NCBI GenBank assembly: GCA_021737145.1
Contig: JAIPEN010000009.1
Location: 1 to 64,000 of the forward strand
DNA: 64,000 bases
Direction of reading: 5' to 3'
Origin: Desulfarculaceae bacterium
Lineage (GTDB): Bacteria; Desulfobacterota; Desulfarculia; Desulfarculales; Desulfarculaceae
Shown piece after piece: positions 1 to 7,219 of the stretch (position 1 is its first letter; every line of letters starts with the position of its first letter). Under the pieces are notes generated by a model. It made no database searches and was not told the DNA's origin. It saw only the letters and a list, made by a program, of their open reading frames with translations. The translations under genes and the position numbers were made by a program.

Positions 1-38
1 TGATCTTGCCCAGTAACAGCGGACAATTGGTTAAGCGA
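1..38. repeat. Left terminal inverted repeat of the IS3 element
   Basis: Pairs imperfectly with 1219-1256: identical blocks TGATC, GCCCAG, CGGACA and GTTAAGCGA at matching offsets. The true end could lie just outside the window, but the outermost TG matches the right end exactly. Confidence 0.85.
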
Positions 39-897
39 TCATTTTGTGTTCATAGGCCAACGGGCTGATGTGTCCGTTGGCACTGTGCCTCCTGGTTCGA
101 TTGTAGTCCACTTCAATATACTCGAAGACGGCCCGTCGCATGGCTTCCCGGGTGGCGAAACTTTCGCCATGAACCGCCTCCACCTTCAGGGTGTGGAAAA
201 AGCTCTCGGCCACCGCATTATCATAGCAGTTGCCCTTGCCGCTCATTGAGCAAATCAGATCGTGTTTGGCCAAGAGGGCCTGATACATGCGCGAGCAGTA
301 CTGGCTGCCCCGGTCTGAGTGGACCAGCACGTCTTTAGGCATTTTCCGCCGCCACAAGGCCATCTGCAAGGCATCGCATACCAGCCCCGCCTTCATGCGC
401 TTATCCATGGCCCAGCCGACCACCATGCGAGAGAAAAGATCCAGCACCACCGCCAAATACAGCCAGCCCTCCCCGGTCCACAAATATGTAATGTCGCAGA
501 CCCACTTCTGGTTGGGTGCATCCGCGCTGAAATCCTGGTCCAATAGATTGGGAGCCACGGGCAAGTTATGATCCGAATCTGTGGTGGCCTTGAATTTCTT
601 GGCCGCCTTGGCCACCAGACCCTGCCTTTTCATGCTGGCAGCCACCGTCTTGCGGTTATATGTGTGGCCCTGCTCATCAAGGTCAAGGGTTATCCCCACG
701 GCTCCGCTACGCCCCTTGCGGGTCTCGAAAGCCTGGACCACCAGATTGTCAAGCTTCTCACGTTCCATCTGCCTTCTACTGGGATGCCGCCGCCTAACCC
801 GCCAAGCATAATACCCGCTACGCGACACCCCGAAAGCCTCACACTGGACGCTAATGTTGTATTTGCCTGTATTATCCTGCATTAACGCGTACTTCAC
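31..897 (-). CDS. IS3-family transposase OrfB (DDE integrase core)
   Basis: A 288-residue protein with an N-terminal HTH_21-like segment (GVSRSGYYAW, about residues 23-32) and an rve integrase core. The catalytic triad is visible as D135 (VCDITYL), D195 (HSDRGSQY) and E231 (NAVAESFF), giving the DD35E spacing of the family. The frame begins at GTG 897, which overlaps the OrfA stop as GTGA. The active product is most likely an OrfAB fusion made by -1 frameshifting upstream. Triad, length and reading frame are intact, so the element may still be mobile. Confidence 0.95.
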   Translation of the reverse strand: MKYALMQDNTGKYNISVQCEAFGVSRSGYYAWRVRRRHPSRRQMEREKLDNLVVQAFETRKGRSGAVGITLDLDEQGHTYNRKTVAASMKRQGLVAKAAKKFKATTDSDHNLPVAPNLLDQDFSADAPNQKWVCDITYLWTGEGWLYLAVVLDLFSRMVVGWAMDKRMKAGLVCDALQMALWRRKMPKDVLVHSDRGSQYCSRMYQALLAKHDLICSMSGKGNCYDNAVAESFFHTLKVEAVHGESFATREAMRRAVFEYIEVDYNRTRRHSANGHISPLAYEHKMIA

Positions 898-1193
898 TTC
901 AGGCTTTTCGCAAAGTACGCGCTTGCCTTTTTTAATATTTCAAGCTCCTCGGCCTGCTTGGCAAGCTGCCGCTTCAGCCTGGCATTTTCTATGGCCAGTT
1001 TCTTTTCAGTCTCGCTACGGCTGGCCTCGTACCGGGCCTTCTTGCGCCAGGCATAGAGTTGGGATTCATGCAGGCCAAGTTGCTTGGCCGCACCGGCCAC
1101 TCCCACCTGCTCCGCAAGACCCAGGGCTTCTGACTTGAACTCGGCTGAGTACCGCCGCCGGCTTACCTGCCGCCCACTCTTCTGATCAGTCAT
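894..1193 (-). CDS. IS3-family transposase OrfA (helix-turn-helix DNA-binding subunit)
   Basis: A 99-residue transposase_8/HTH protein: the N-terminal part (RRRYSAEFKSEAL, then LGLHESQLYAWRKKA) is the helix-turn-helix and the C-terminal half is a leucine-rich coiled coil (LAIENARLKRQLA). It starts at ATG 1193 behind a strong GGAGGTGA site that lies within the element. On the coding strand the frame holds TTA AAA AAG (928-936), the A6G slippery heptamer used by IS3 elements for -1 frameshifting. The -1 frame stays open from there into OrfB. Confidence 0.95.
   Translation of the reverse strand: MTDQKSGRQVSRRRYSAEFKSEALGLAEQVGVAGAAKQLGLHESQLYAWRKKARYEASRSETEKKLAIENARLKRQLAKQAEELEILKKASAYFAKSLK
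927..935 (-). promoter_or_regulatory. Programmed -1 ribosomal frameshift site (A AAA AAG)
   Basis: The coding strand reads TTA AAA AAG G near the end of orfA, so the heptamer A-AAA-AAG sits in the phase needed for tandem -1 slippage. After slippage the reading goes GGC AAG CGC GTA and so on without a stop into GTG AAG TAC of orfB. IS3-family elements are known to make their transposase this way. Confidence 0.8.
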
Positions 1194-1218
1194 GAATCAC
1201 CTCCGTCAAGCAATTTAC

Positions 1219-1256
1219 TCGCTTAACTCGGTGTCCGACAAATCTGGGCTGGATCA
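1219..1256. repeat. Right terminal inverted repeat of the IS3 element
   Basis: The outer end reads GGATCA on the plus strand at 1251-1256, the complement of TGATCC, and matches the left end in four blocks. It also encodes the foreign last residues of the truncated neighbour gene (1223-1921). Confidence 0.88.
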
Positions 1257-1921
1257 CTTAATCGCTGGTAAGACTGCCCAGAAAAAAATAAAACTGAAAT
1301 TACAGAACAAAGTGGGCGAATGACTCTAGAGCAAATCATTAACGCATACGCAGGACTCAGGAACTGACCAACGCCGGGAACGAAGTGAATAAAGTTATTC
1401 CTGAAGCTTTGCCGGATCTCTTGTATTGCTACCTCTTCTTCCTCTGATAACTCAAGATAGAAGTAACGCAAATCATCAGTAACAACCGTAAGGTTTTCTG
1501 GATTTTTAACGCACTCTAAGGCTTTAGAGAATCCTATCAGTTCTTGCCAACGTCGGGTACCAGCTCGTTTTTCTTCTAATACTTTCTCTTCCCCTCCGCA
1601 CTCGTAGATTAGAATAACTAAATAGCAATATAGGGCACTAAAAAGATTAATGCTAATCCACTTCCATTTAGTCTTGTCGGGTCGAGAGAAAGCATTTATA
1701 GCTGACTCAAGGTAGTCAATCGCATTTTCATATTCATTCCAAACATGATATCCATTTATATCAATTGCGCATTGGTTTGCACTGTAATATATAGGCAAAG
1801 AAGTTTTTATCTCATTTTTTATTTCATTCACCGCTTTTTCAACAGCTGAGCTAATTCTCACGAGTTCAAGACGTTCGTCTGATACTCTCCTTCTGACTTC
1901 CAAAAATTCTTTAGCTACCAT
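1223..1921 (-). pseudogene. HEPN-like hypothetical protein, 3' end replaced by the IS3 element
   Basis: The reading frame gives 232 residues, but only about residues 1-222 are native. The last ten (DPAQICRTPS) are translated from the IS terminal repeat, so the gene lost its natural 3' end. The protein is mostly helical, with a hydrophobic run INLFSALYCYLVILIY near residues 91-106. It contains R174-N-N-F-I-H179, which fits the R-x4-H motif of HEPN ribonuclease domains. Base composition is far more AT-rich than the surroundings, suggesting horizontal origin. HEPN proteins are common in toxin and phage-defence systems; that role here is inference from one short motif. It starts at ATG 1921 after a modest AGAGG site. 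Confidence 0.6.
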
Positions 1922-2003
1922 GCGTGCCTCTGGTTACTAAAGGATTGAGTAACTCCAAGGAACTGATAAACTCCTAGCCCCAAATCAATACAATAGTATA
2001 GTA

Positions 2004-2092
2004 GTCATTGCGCTGCGGTCAAGGAAATCGGGAAGGATGGGGCGGTGTTCTCGCCACGTCGCATCCCTGGCAGCGATACTCCCCGCGATGAC
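2004..2092. repeat. Family-A interspersed repeat, copy 1
   Basis: Begins GTCATTGCG and ends CGCGATGAC, with inner CGCCACGTCGCATCCCTGG. It belongs to the GTCATTGCGAGG...GCAATGAC family seen at eight other places in this window. Confidence 0.75.
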
Positions 2093-2148
2093 TCGCTATC
2101 TCTGTATTGAACCAATTCGGTTCGTTGCTCCAATTCTAAAAAATAGCC

Positions 2149-2304
2149 GTCATTGCGAGGCGCGGCGGTCAAAAGGGCAGGGAAAGGCAAGGTGCTCCTC
2201 CCGCCGGGCCGTGGCAATCTTCCTTGGTGCGCGGGGCCTCGCCTCCGGGTCGCCAGCGAAGATCGCCACGTCGCATCCCTGGCGGGGATGCTCCTCGCGA
2301 TGAC
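2149..2304. repeat. Family-A interspersed repeat, copy 2
   Basis: Begins GTCATTGCGAGG, contains CCGTGGCAATCTTCC and ends CTCCTCGCGATGAC. Its last 87 bases with flank (2236-2322) recur almost unchanged at 2658-2744. Short frames running through it are repeat-derived and are not called as genes. Nothing else is seen in 1922-2325. Confidence 0.8.
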
Positions 2305-2322
2305 TGACTATTGCTGTATGCC
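2236..2322 (+). repeat. 87-bp direct repeat, left copy, flanking a GIY-YIG gene
   Basis: Matches 2658-2744 at about 81 of 87 positions by eye, covering the 3' half of a family-A element plus the tail TATTGCTGTATGCC. The two copies lie on either side of the GIY-YIG gene in the same orientation. Confidence 0.85.
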
Positions 2323-2325
2323 TTG

Positions 2326-2619
2326 TCATTCCGGCCAATCATCGCCGAGGTCACGCCAGCTCAGGTTCATGCCCTCGATGAGCGCCACCTTGCGTTTGCG
2401 CGGCCCCTTCTTGATCTGCTTCTCCCGGGTGATGGCCGTTTCCGGGTCATCGTAAGCCTCGTAGTAGACCAGCCGCCCCGCGTTGTAGCGGGAGGTGAAC
2501 CCCTCGCCCTCGCCGTTCTTGTGTTCCCAGACCCTCCGGGCCAGGTCGTTGGTGACCCCGGTGTAGAGCACCTCATGGCTCTTGTTGGTCACGATGTACA
2601 CATAGTACTGACGGTCCAT
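2326..2619 (-). CDS. GIY-YIG domain nuclease, single domain (UPF0213/YhbQ type)
   Basis: A 97-residue protein starting MDRQYYVYIV. Motifs are the GIY-YIG variant YYVYIVTNKSHEVLYTGVT (residues about 4-22), the conserved Arg in LARRVWEHKNG, and the downstream EAYDDPETAITREKQIKK, which carries the metal-binding Glu. Such one-domain proteins are metal-dependent nucleases of uncertain cellular role. I chose ATG 2619 because the longer frame to 2691 reads through repeat sequence and has no family homology. No clear ribosome site precedes it. The gene sits exactly between two 87-bp direct repeats. Confidence 0.88.
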   Translation of the reverse strand: MDRQYYVYIVTNKSHEVLYTGVTNDLARRVWEHKNGEGEGFTSRYNAGRLVYYEAYDDPETAITREKQIKKGPRKRKVALIEGMNLSWRDLGDDWPE

Positions 2620-2657
2620 GGTCTCGAATCCCGGTCCGCTATGGCTGTTTCCGTGGC

Positions 2658-2744
2658 GCCCCGCCTCCGGGTCACCAGCGAAGATCGCCACGTCGCATCC
2701 CTCGCGGGGATGCTCCTCGCGATGACCCGCTATTGCTGTATGCC
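2658..2744 (+). repeat. 87-bp direct repeat, right copy (contains family-A copy 3)
   Basis: Near-identical to 2236-2322. It contains GATCGCCACGTCGCATCCC and ends CGCGATGAC followed by CGCTATTGCTGTATGCC. It overlaps the would-be 5' extension of the GIY-YIG frame. Confidence 0.85.
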
Positions 2745-2842
2745 GCTTTCAGACTTTTCGACCCTGCACCTGCGATTCACCAAGCCGGCCCCGGAGAACC
2801 GAACCCCTGTCCCCTGGGTCCCGCCTGCGCCACTTCAATGAA

Positions 2843-2875
2843 TTGTTGGGTTTCGCTCCGCTCTACCCAACCTAC
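2843..2875 (-). repeat. Family-B repeat (GTAGGTTGGGTAGAGCG), copy 1
   Basis: Plus strand reads TTGTTGGGTTTCGCTCCG then CTCTACCCAACCTAC, the reverse orientation of the copies at 12081, 34169, 41708 and 54109. It lies just downstream of pdxA and about 100 bp from a family-A copy. Confidence 0.9.
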
Positions 2876-2912
2876 ACTAAGCTGCAACCCGGCAACGGAA
2901 CCCTGTATTTCC

Positions 2913-3854
2913 CTATCCGCCCCCCGCCATTCTCGCCGCCATCCTCACCGCCGCGATCATGGAGGCCGGGTTGGCCTGGCCGGTGCCGGCCAGGTCGTAG
3001 GCCGTGCCGTGGTCCACGCTGGTGCGGATGATGGGCAGGCCCAGGCTCACGTTTACCCCGTCGTCGAAATGCAACAGCTTGAGGGGGATGAGCCCCTGGT
3101 CGTGATACATGCACACCACCGCGTCGAACTCGCCTTTGACCGCCCGCCAGAACACGGTGTCCGGGGGCAGGGGGCCGGTGGCGTCGACGCCCGCCGCCTG
3201 GAGCTCCGCCACCGCCGGGGCGATGATTTTCTCTTCCTCGTCACCGAAGATGCCGTGCTCGCCGGCGTGGGGGTTGAGCCCGCACACGGCCAGGCGGGGC
3301 ACGGCCACGCCGAACTGCTCGCGGAAGGCCTGGTCGGTGACCAGGGCGGTGTGCAGGACGGCCTTGCGGGTGATGAGGCCGGGCACTTCCCTGAGGGCCT
3401 TGTGGATGGTGACCAGCACCACCTTGAGCTTGTCCCCGGCCAGCATCATCACCGGGCGCTCGGTGCCCGTCTTGCGGGCCAAGAGGGTGGTGTGGCCGGT
3501 GTCCGGGTAGCCCGCCGCCTGGAGCGCCTCCTTGCTGATGGGCGCGGTGGCCATGGCCGCCGCCTCGCCCGCCTGCACCAGCTCCAGGGCCCGCTCCACA
3601 AAGGCCCCGGCCAAACGGCCGCTGGCCGGGCTGGGCTGGCCCGGAGCGATCTCGGCCGGTTCGCCGGTCTCCACGACCTCCACCACGGGCGGGGCCAGAC
3701 CGCAGGCCCGAGCCCCGGCGGCCAGCAGGTCTGCCTGGCCCACCACCACCAGCTCGGCCAGCTCCCGGGTGGAAAGGTCGTGGCACAGCTGGGCCACGAT
3801 CTCCGGCCCCACCCCGGCCGGGTCTCCCAGGGTCACGGCTATCCTTGGCGTCAT
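2913..3854 (-). CDS. pdxA: 4-hydroxythreonine-4-phosphate dehydrogenase
   Basis: A 313-residue cytosolic enzyme of pyridoxal-5'-phosphate synthesis; it oxidises 4-phosphohydroxy-L-threonine with NAD and is metal-dependent. Family features: N-terminus IAVTLGDPAGVGPEI, ATAPISKEAL near residue 107, the metal-site segment GHTTLLA, GLNPHAGEHG near 215, and the C-terminal CMYHDQGLIPLK and RTSVDHGTAYD. Length is slightly short of the usual ~330. It starts at ATG 3854 behind AGGAGA and overlaps the upstream glutaredoxin stop by four bases (ATGA), so the pair is co-transcribed. Confidence 0.96.
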   Translation of the reverse strand: MTPRIAVTLGDPAGVGPEIVAQLCHDLSTRELAELVVVGQADLLAAGARACGLAPPVVEVVETGEPAEIAPGQPSPASGRLAGAFVERALELVQAGEAAAMATAPISKEALQAAGYPDTGHTTLLARKTGTERPVMMLAGDKLKVVLVTIHKALREVPGLITRKAVLHTALVTDQAFREQFGVAVPRLAVCGLNPHAGEHGIFGDEEEKIIAPAVAELQAAGVDATGPLPPDTVFWRAVKGEFDAVVCMYHDQGLIPLKLLHFDDGVNVSLGLPIIRTSVDHGTAYDLAGTGQANPASMIAAVRMAARMAGGG

Positions 3855-4102
3855 GTGGTCTCTCCTAGGCGCTTTTTCCAGTAATCGGGCCGCCAGCCCA
3901 CCTCCACCTCGTCGTCATAGGCGATCACCGGCACCACCCGGGCTCCGGGGGCCAGGCGGGCCATGCGCCGCTTGGCGCTGATGGAGGCGGTCACGTCCAC
4001 CCCCTCCACCGCGAAACCGCGCGCGCCGAAGAACTCCTTGGCCGCGCGGCAACGGCCGCAGCCCGGAGTCTTGAATATGGTCACCGCCTGGGGCGCACCC
4101 AT
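3851..4102 (-). CDS. Glutaredoxin-family protein
   Basis: An 83-residue thioredoxin-fold protein with the redox motif C15-G-R-C18 right after strand 1 (VTIFKTPGC). A cis-proline follows in RVVPVIAYDDEVEVGW, and the tail WRPDYWKKRL is typical of short NrdH/glutaredoxin-like proteins. It probably reduces disulfides, but its specific partner cannot be read from sequence. It starts at ATG 4102 behind AAGGAGACGAGCC and is translationally coupled to pdxA through an ATGA overlap. Confidence 0.88.
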   Translation of the reverse strand: MGAPQAVTIFKTPGCGRCRAAKEFFGARGFAVEGVDVTASISAKRRMARLAPGARVVPVIAYDDEVEVGWRPDYWKKRLGETT

Positions 4103-4130
4103 GGCTCGTCTCCTTTTTTGCCAAGCAAAC

Positions 4131-4251
4131 TTAACCCGGAAATTTCATGAGGGTTGGGTGGCCTCAAGCAACGATTTAATGTTCTCGGGGCATTTGCGAA
4201 AAGGGCGCTGGCGTGGCCGGACACACTGCCTTCATGAAAGTTCCGAGTTAA
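4131..4251. repeat. Imperfect ~23-bp inverted repeat in the divergent intergenic region
   Basis: The arm at 4131-4153 begins TTAACCCGGAAATTTCATGA. The arm at 4229-4251 reads, on the other strand, CCTTCATGAAAGTTCCGAG and then TTAA. They match except for two substitutions and one inserted base, and enclose about 75 bp. The element sits in the 321-bp gap (4103-4423) between the glutaredoxin gene and the tail module. The rest of the gap shows nothing certain. Confidence 0.65.
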
Positions 4252-4423
4252 ATCTTAGCGCCGCCCTGGGTGGCGGTCAACGCGAACGGACAAACCGGCT
4301 TTGCTTGGGGAAAGGGGCTCCGGGAGGCAAGTTTGCGCGCTCCCTTCCTGGGAGGCCCCGCCCGGGCCGCCTATGCTCGGGCTCAACCTAACGCGGCCCA
4401 TGGCCGCCCGGAGGATTGAGCCC

Positions 4424-5494
4424 ATGAGCGAATGCCGGTTCCTGTATGAAAACCTGGCCTCGAGCCCCGAGGCGCTGGCCGTGTCCTCGGCCCGGCCCGG
4501 CGCGGTGGGCACCCCGGCCCCCGAGGCCCTGGGCTCGGCCGTGTGCTATGCCGGGGGCAGCCACACCGGCGCCCAGGACCAGGTGTTCGTGGTGGAGATC
4601 GACGGCGAGGGCGCCGGCGGGGCGGTGGGGTCGGCCACCTTCCGCTGGCAACGGGTCTCGGCCGATACCTGGGAGGCCTCCGGGGTGCCCACCGCCACCG
4701 CCTTCACCGCCCTGGCCGACGGGGTGGCGGTGAAATGGGCTCACGGCGCGGGCCAGGAGCTTTACAAGGGCGACCGCTGGTCTCTGCTGGCCGTGGGCCG
4801 CCGGGGCGAGCAACCTTTGAGCGACCGCGACCGCGACACCCGCTGGCGCTCCACCGGCTGCGCGGCCGAGTGGGTGCGGGTGGATCTGGCCACGCCCACC
4901 CGGGTGCGGGCCCTGGTGCTGGCCGACCACAACCTTGGCGGCGCGGCCACGGCGGTGCTCAAGGGCAACGACAGCGACGCCTGGGACGCGCCCGCCTACA
5001 GCCAGGCCATCAGCCTCACCCGGCCCCATTTGGTGCACTTTTTGGACGCCACCCACCGTTTCTGGCGGCTGGAGCTGAGCGATCCGGCCAACCCCGAGGG
5101 AAGCCTGGCGGCCAGCCTGCTGTATCTGGGCGATTACTTCGCGCCCGCCCGCACCTTTGCGGCCGAGTTCACCCAGGGCGCGGTGGCCGGACGCCGCCTG
5201 ACCACCAGCGACGCGGGCAAGGTGGCGGGCAGCGCCACCGCCCTGGCCACTTTCTTCCAGCTGAGCTTCCCCCGCCTGTCCCCCGAGGACGCCGAGGCCC
5301 TGGAGGCCATGATGGCCGTGATCCACGACCATGCCTCGGGCGGCCTCAAGCCCATCCTGTTCACGCCCTTTAGCGACGACCCCGGGAGCACGCTCTATTG
5401 CCTGCCCGCGGCCCAACTGGAGCGCCGCCGCCTGCCGGGCGGGCGCTGGGATCTGGGCCTGCGCCTGGAAGAGGTGGTGCGCACCGATGTTTGA
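4424..5494 (+). CDS. Phage tail-like protein with discoidin-type domain
   Basis: A 356-residue protein opening the tail-like gene block. The middle (about residues 133-238) has the pattern of F5/8-type (discoidin) carbohydrate-binding domains: DRDRDTRWRSTG, WVRVDLATPTRVRALVLADH, then FWRLELSDP and a YLGDY strand. The C-terminal third (FSDDPGSTLYCLPAAQ, WDLGLRLEEVVR) resembles distal-tail or minor tail proteins of siphophages. Start ATG 4424 is supported by GGAGGATTGAG. It overlaps the next gene by eight bases. I infer a structural, possibly receptor-binding, role. Confidence 0.7.
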   Translation: MSECRFLYENLASSPEALAVSSARPGAVGTPAPEALGSAVCYAGGSHTGAQDQVFVVEIDGEGAGGAVGSATFRWQRVSADTWEASGVPTATAFTALADGVAVKWAHGAGQELYKGDRWSLLAVGRRGEQPLSDRDRDTRWRSTGCAAEWVRVDLATPTRVRALVLADHNLGGAATAVLKGNDSDAWDAPAYSQAISLTRPHLVHFLDATHRFWRLELSDPANPEGSLAASLLYLGDYFAPARTFAAEFTQGAVAGRRLTTSDAGKVAGSATALATFFQLSFPRLSPEDAEALEAMMAVIHDHASGGLKPILFTPFSDDPGSTLYCLPAAQLERRRLPGGRWDLGLRLEEVVRTDV

Positions 5495-6005
5495 GGTGAG
5501 CCAGGCCTTTCACCGCGCCCGCCGGATAAGGAACCAGCGGCCCGTGGTGCTGCTGGTGCTCAAAAACGCCTTTGGCCTCAGGGCCTATGCCGGGCGCCAC
5601 CCCTCGCGCGACGAGCTGGGCCTGGTGGCTCCGGCCCAAGCCGACGGGGTGTTTTTGGCCGACGGGGCGCGCCGGGCCGGAGAGGGCAGCCTGGAGCTTT
5701 TGGAGCGGGGCGGCCGGGTGCTCTCCCTGGGCCGGGTGCGCGAGACCCTGGCCCCGGGCGGCGAGGTGCTGGCCAGCCTGCGCCAGGAAGAGGCCGGCGG
5801 CCTGACCGTGAGTCTTTCCAACGGCGGGGACCGGCGCGCCTTCAGCCGCCTGGAGGCTCGGGAAAACCTGCTGGGCGCGGTGGGCGAGATCACGGTGGGC
5901 TGGCCCGGATTGCGGGCCCGGGAATATCTGCGCCGCTTCTCGGGGCGGGTGACCGCCTATCGCATGGAAAGCGAAACCCTCACCCTCACCCTCAGGGCGT
6001 TGTGA
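5487..6005 (+). CDS. Phage tail-like protein, unknown function
   Basis: A 172-residue protein starting at ATG 5487 inside the end of the previous frame and ending in TGATG overlap with the next. It has no signal peptide or membrane segment and is rich in beta-strand-like stretches (VVLLVLKNAFGLRAYAG, DGVFLADGARRA, LTVSLSNGGDR). It ends in a beta-rich segment ESETLTLTLRAL, as in small tail-tip proteins. I do not recognise a named family; the call rests on position and the tight overlaps on both sides. Confidence 0.6.
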   Translation: MFEVSQAFHRARRIRNQRPVVLLVLKNAFGLRAYAGRHPSRDELGLVAPAQADGVFLADGARRAGEGSLELLERGGRVLSLGRVRETLAPGGEVLASLRQEEAGGLTVSLSNGGDRRAFSRLEARENLLGAVGEITVGWPGLRAREYLRRFSGRVTAYRMESETLTLTLRAL

Positions 6006-7210
6006 TGCTGGACTTCACCCAAACCATTCAACTGAAACGGGCCTGGGACTACAGCGCCCCCCGCCGCCCCAGCCGCTGCCTGCCCCTGGTGTACGGCGAC
6101 ATGACCCAGGGCGGAGCGGGCGGCCTGTGGGAGGCGGTGTGCCTGGACGTGGACAGCTTTGTCTACGCCCTGGCCGGGCACCAGCTGACCAGCCTGGCCG
6201 CGGGCAACGCGGTGACTCTGTACGACCGCGAGGGCCAGGTGATCGACCCGGCGGACTACGCCCTGAACCTGACCCACGACTTTCAGGGCCAAGGGATCAT
6301 CGCCACCGCCACCTTCGCGGCCGACGCCCGGCAGCGCGAGCCCATCACCGCGCGGGCCCAGGGCCGGCCCGGCGAGGACGGCGCCCTGTTGGCCAACCCG
6401 GTGGACCTGGCCGCCCACTTTGTGCGCGGCCTGGCCGGGGCCTCCGGCGAGGAGCTGGACACCACCTCCCTGAACCGGGCGCGGGCCCGGGCCGTGGCCC
6501 TGGGCTACGCGGCGGCCGGGGTGGTGAGCGGCGATCTCTCCCTGGGCGACCTGCTCACCAGCCTGCTGAGCAACTTCCTGGGCTCCTGGTGGCTGGGCGG
6601 CGGCGGGCGGCTCAAGCTCTTTTTGGACCTGGGGGCCGGCTCCCTGGACGAGGGCGATCTGCTGGTGTCGCTCAGGGAGGGCGACCTGGCGCAGGTGGCG
6701 GTGAGCGCCCGCCTGGAGGAGATGGCCAACCTGGCCGAGGCCCGCTATTGCCACAACTTCGCGCGGGCCGAGTATGAGGCGGCCCACGACGGCCTGGCCT
6801 CGCGGGACCTCAGGGCCCAGGGCCTGCACGGCCTGGCCAAGCGCTCCCTGGAGCTTAGCTGGGTGCGCTCCGAGGCGGTGGCGGCCACCATCTGCGCCCG
6901 GCTGGTGGCCCTGTTGGGGCGGCCCCGCAGGGTAATCACCTGCCGGGAAAGCTCCCTGGCCAACCTGCCCCTGGAAAAGGGCGACACCGCCCTGATCAGC
7001 CTTTCCTGGCTGCAAGACCCCCAGGGGCGTCCCCTGAAAAACCAGATCGTAAGGGTGCTGGGCCTGGAACTGGACCTGGACGCCGGGGCCATGAGTTACA
7101 CCCTGCTGGACACCGGATTCTACAAGACCCTCGCTTTCCGGGCCGACGGGGCCCACGCGGCCGGCGGACAGCGCCAGGCCGGCGGCGAGCGGGACCTGGG
7201 CAGCTACTAG
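6005..7210 (+). CDS. Phage tail hub/baseplate-like protein
   Basis: A 401-residue protein. It starts at ATG 6005 (TGATG overlap with the preceding stop; a GTG lies three bases upstream). The N-terminal part (CLPLVYGDMTQGG, then beta-rich repeats) and the late segment DTALISLSWLQDPQG followed by VRVLGLELDLDAGAMSYTLLD are reminiscent of tail-hub proteins, in which a split beta-barrel domain is followed by a fibre-attachment region. Central helices (about residues 140-200) contain SLGDLLTSLLSNFLGSWW. Assignment as hub is inference from size, order and beta-rich ends; no catalytic motif is visible. Confidence 0.55.
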   Translation: MLDFTQTIQLKRAWDYSAPRRPSRCLPLVYGDMTQGGAGGLWEAVCLDVDSFVYALAGHQLTSLAAGNAVTLYDREGQVIDPADYALNLTHDFQGQGIIATATFAADARQREPITARAQGRPGEDGALLANPVDLAAHFVRGLAGASGEELDTTSLNRARARAVALGYAAAGVVSGDLSLGDLLTSLLSNFLGSWWLGGGGRLKLFLDLGAGSLDEGDLLVSLREGDLAQVAVSARLEEMANLAEARYCHNFARAEYEAAHDGLASRDLRAQGLHGLAKRSLELSWVRSEAVAATICARLVALLGRPRRVITCRESSLANLPLEKGDTALISLSWLQDPQGRPLKNQIVRVLGLELDLDAGAMSYTLLDTGFYKTLAFRADGAHAAGGQRQAGGERDLGSY

Positions 7211-7219
7211 GAGGTTAAC

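Larger units (their letters stand above)
1..1256 (-). mobile_element. IS3-family insertion sequence, apparently complete
   Basis: The two transposase frames (orfA 894-1193, orfB 31-897) lie between imperfect 38-bp terminal inverted repeats at 1-38 and 1219-1256. Both ends read TGATC inward and share the blocks GCCCAG, CGGACA and GTTAAGCGA, separated by mismatched blocks. The first window base coincides with the left terminus, so the left target duplication cannot be seen; the right flank begins CTT. About 1.26 kb with TG...CA ends is typical of the IS3 family. The right end lies inside another gene (1223-1921), which it truncates. Confidence 0.93.

Noticed and set aside
2005..2455. Several overlapping 60-100 codon frames on both strands in the 2.0-2.45 kb region
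   Set aside because: They read through family-A repeat sequence, have no ribosome sites and share phrases in different frames, as expected of repeats.
4388..5416. Long frame (342 codons) opposite the first tail-like gene
   Set aside because: A GC-rich shadow of a well-supported gene: low-complexity composition rich in G, A, R, P, H; no motif.
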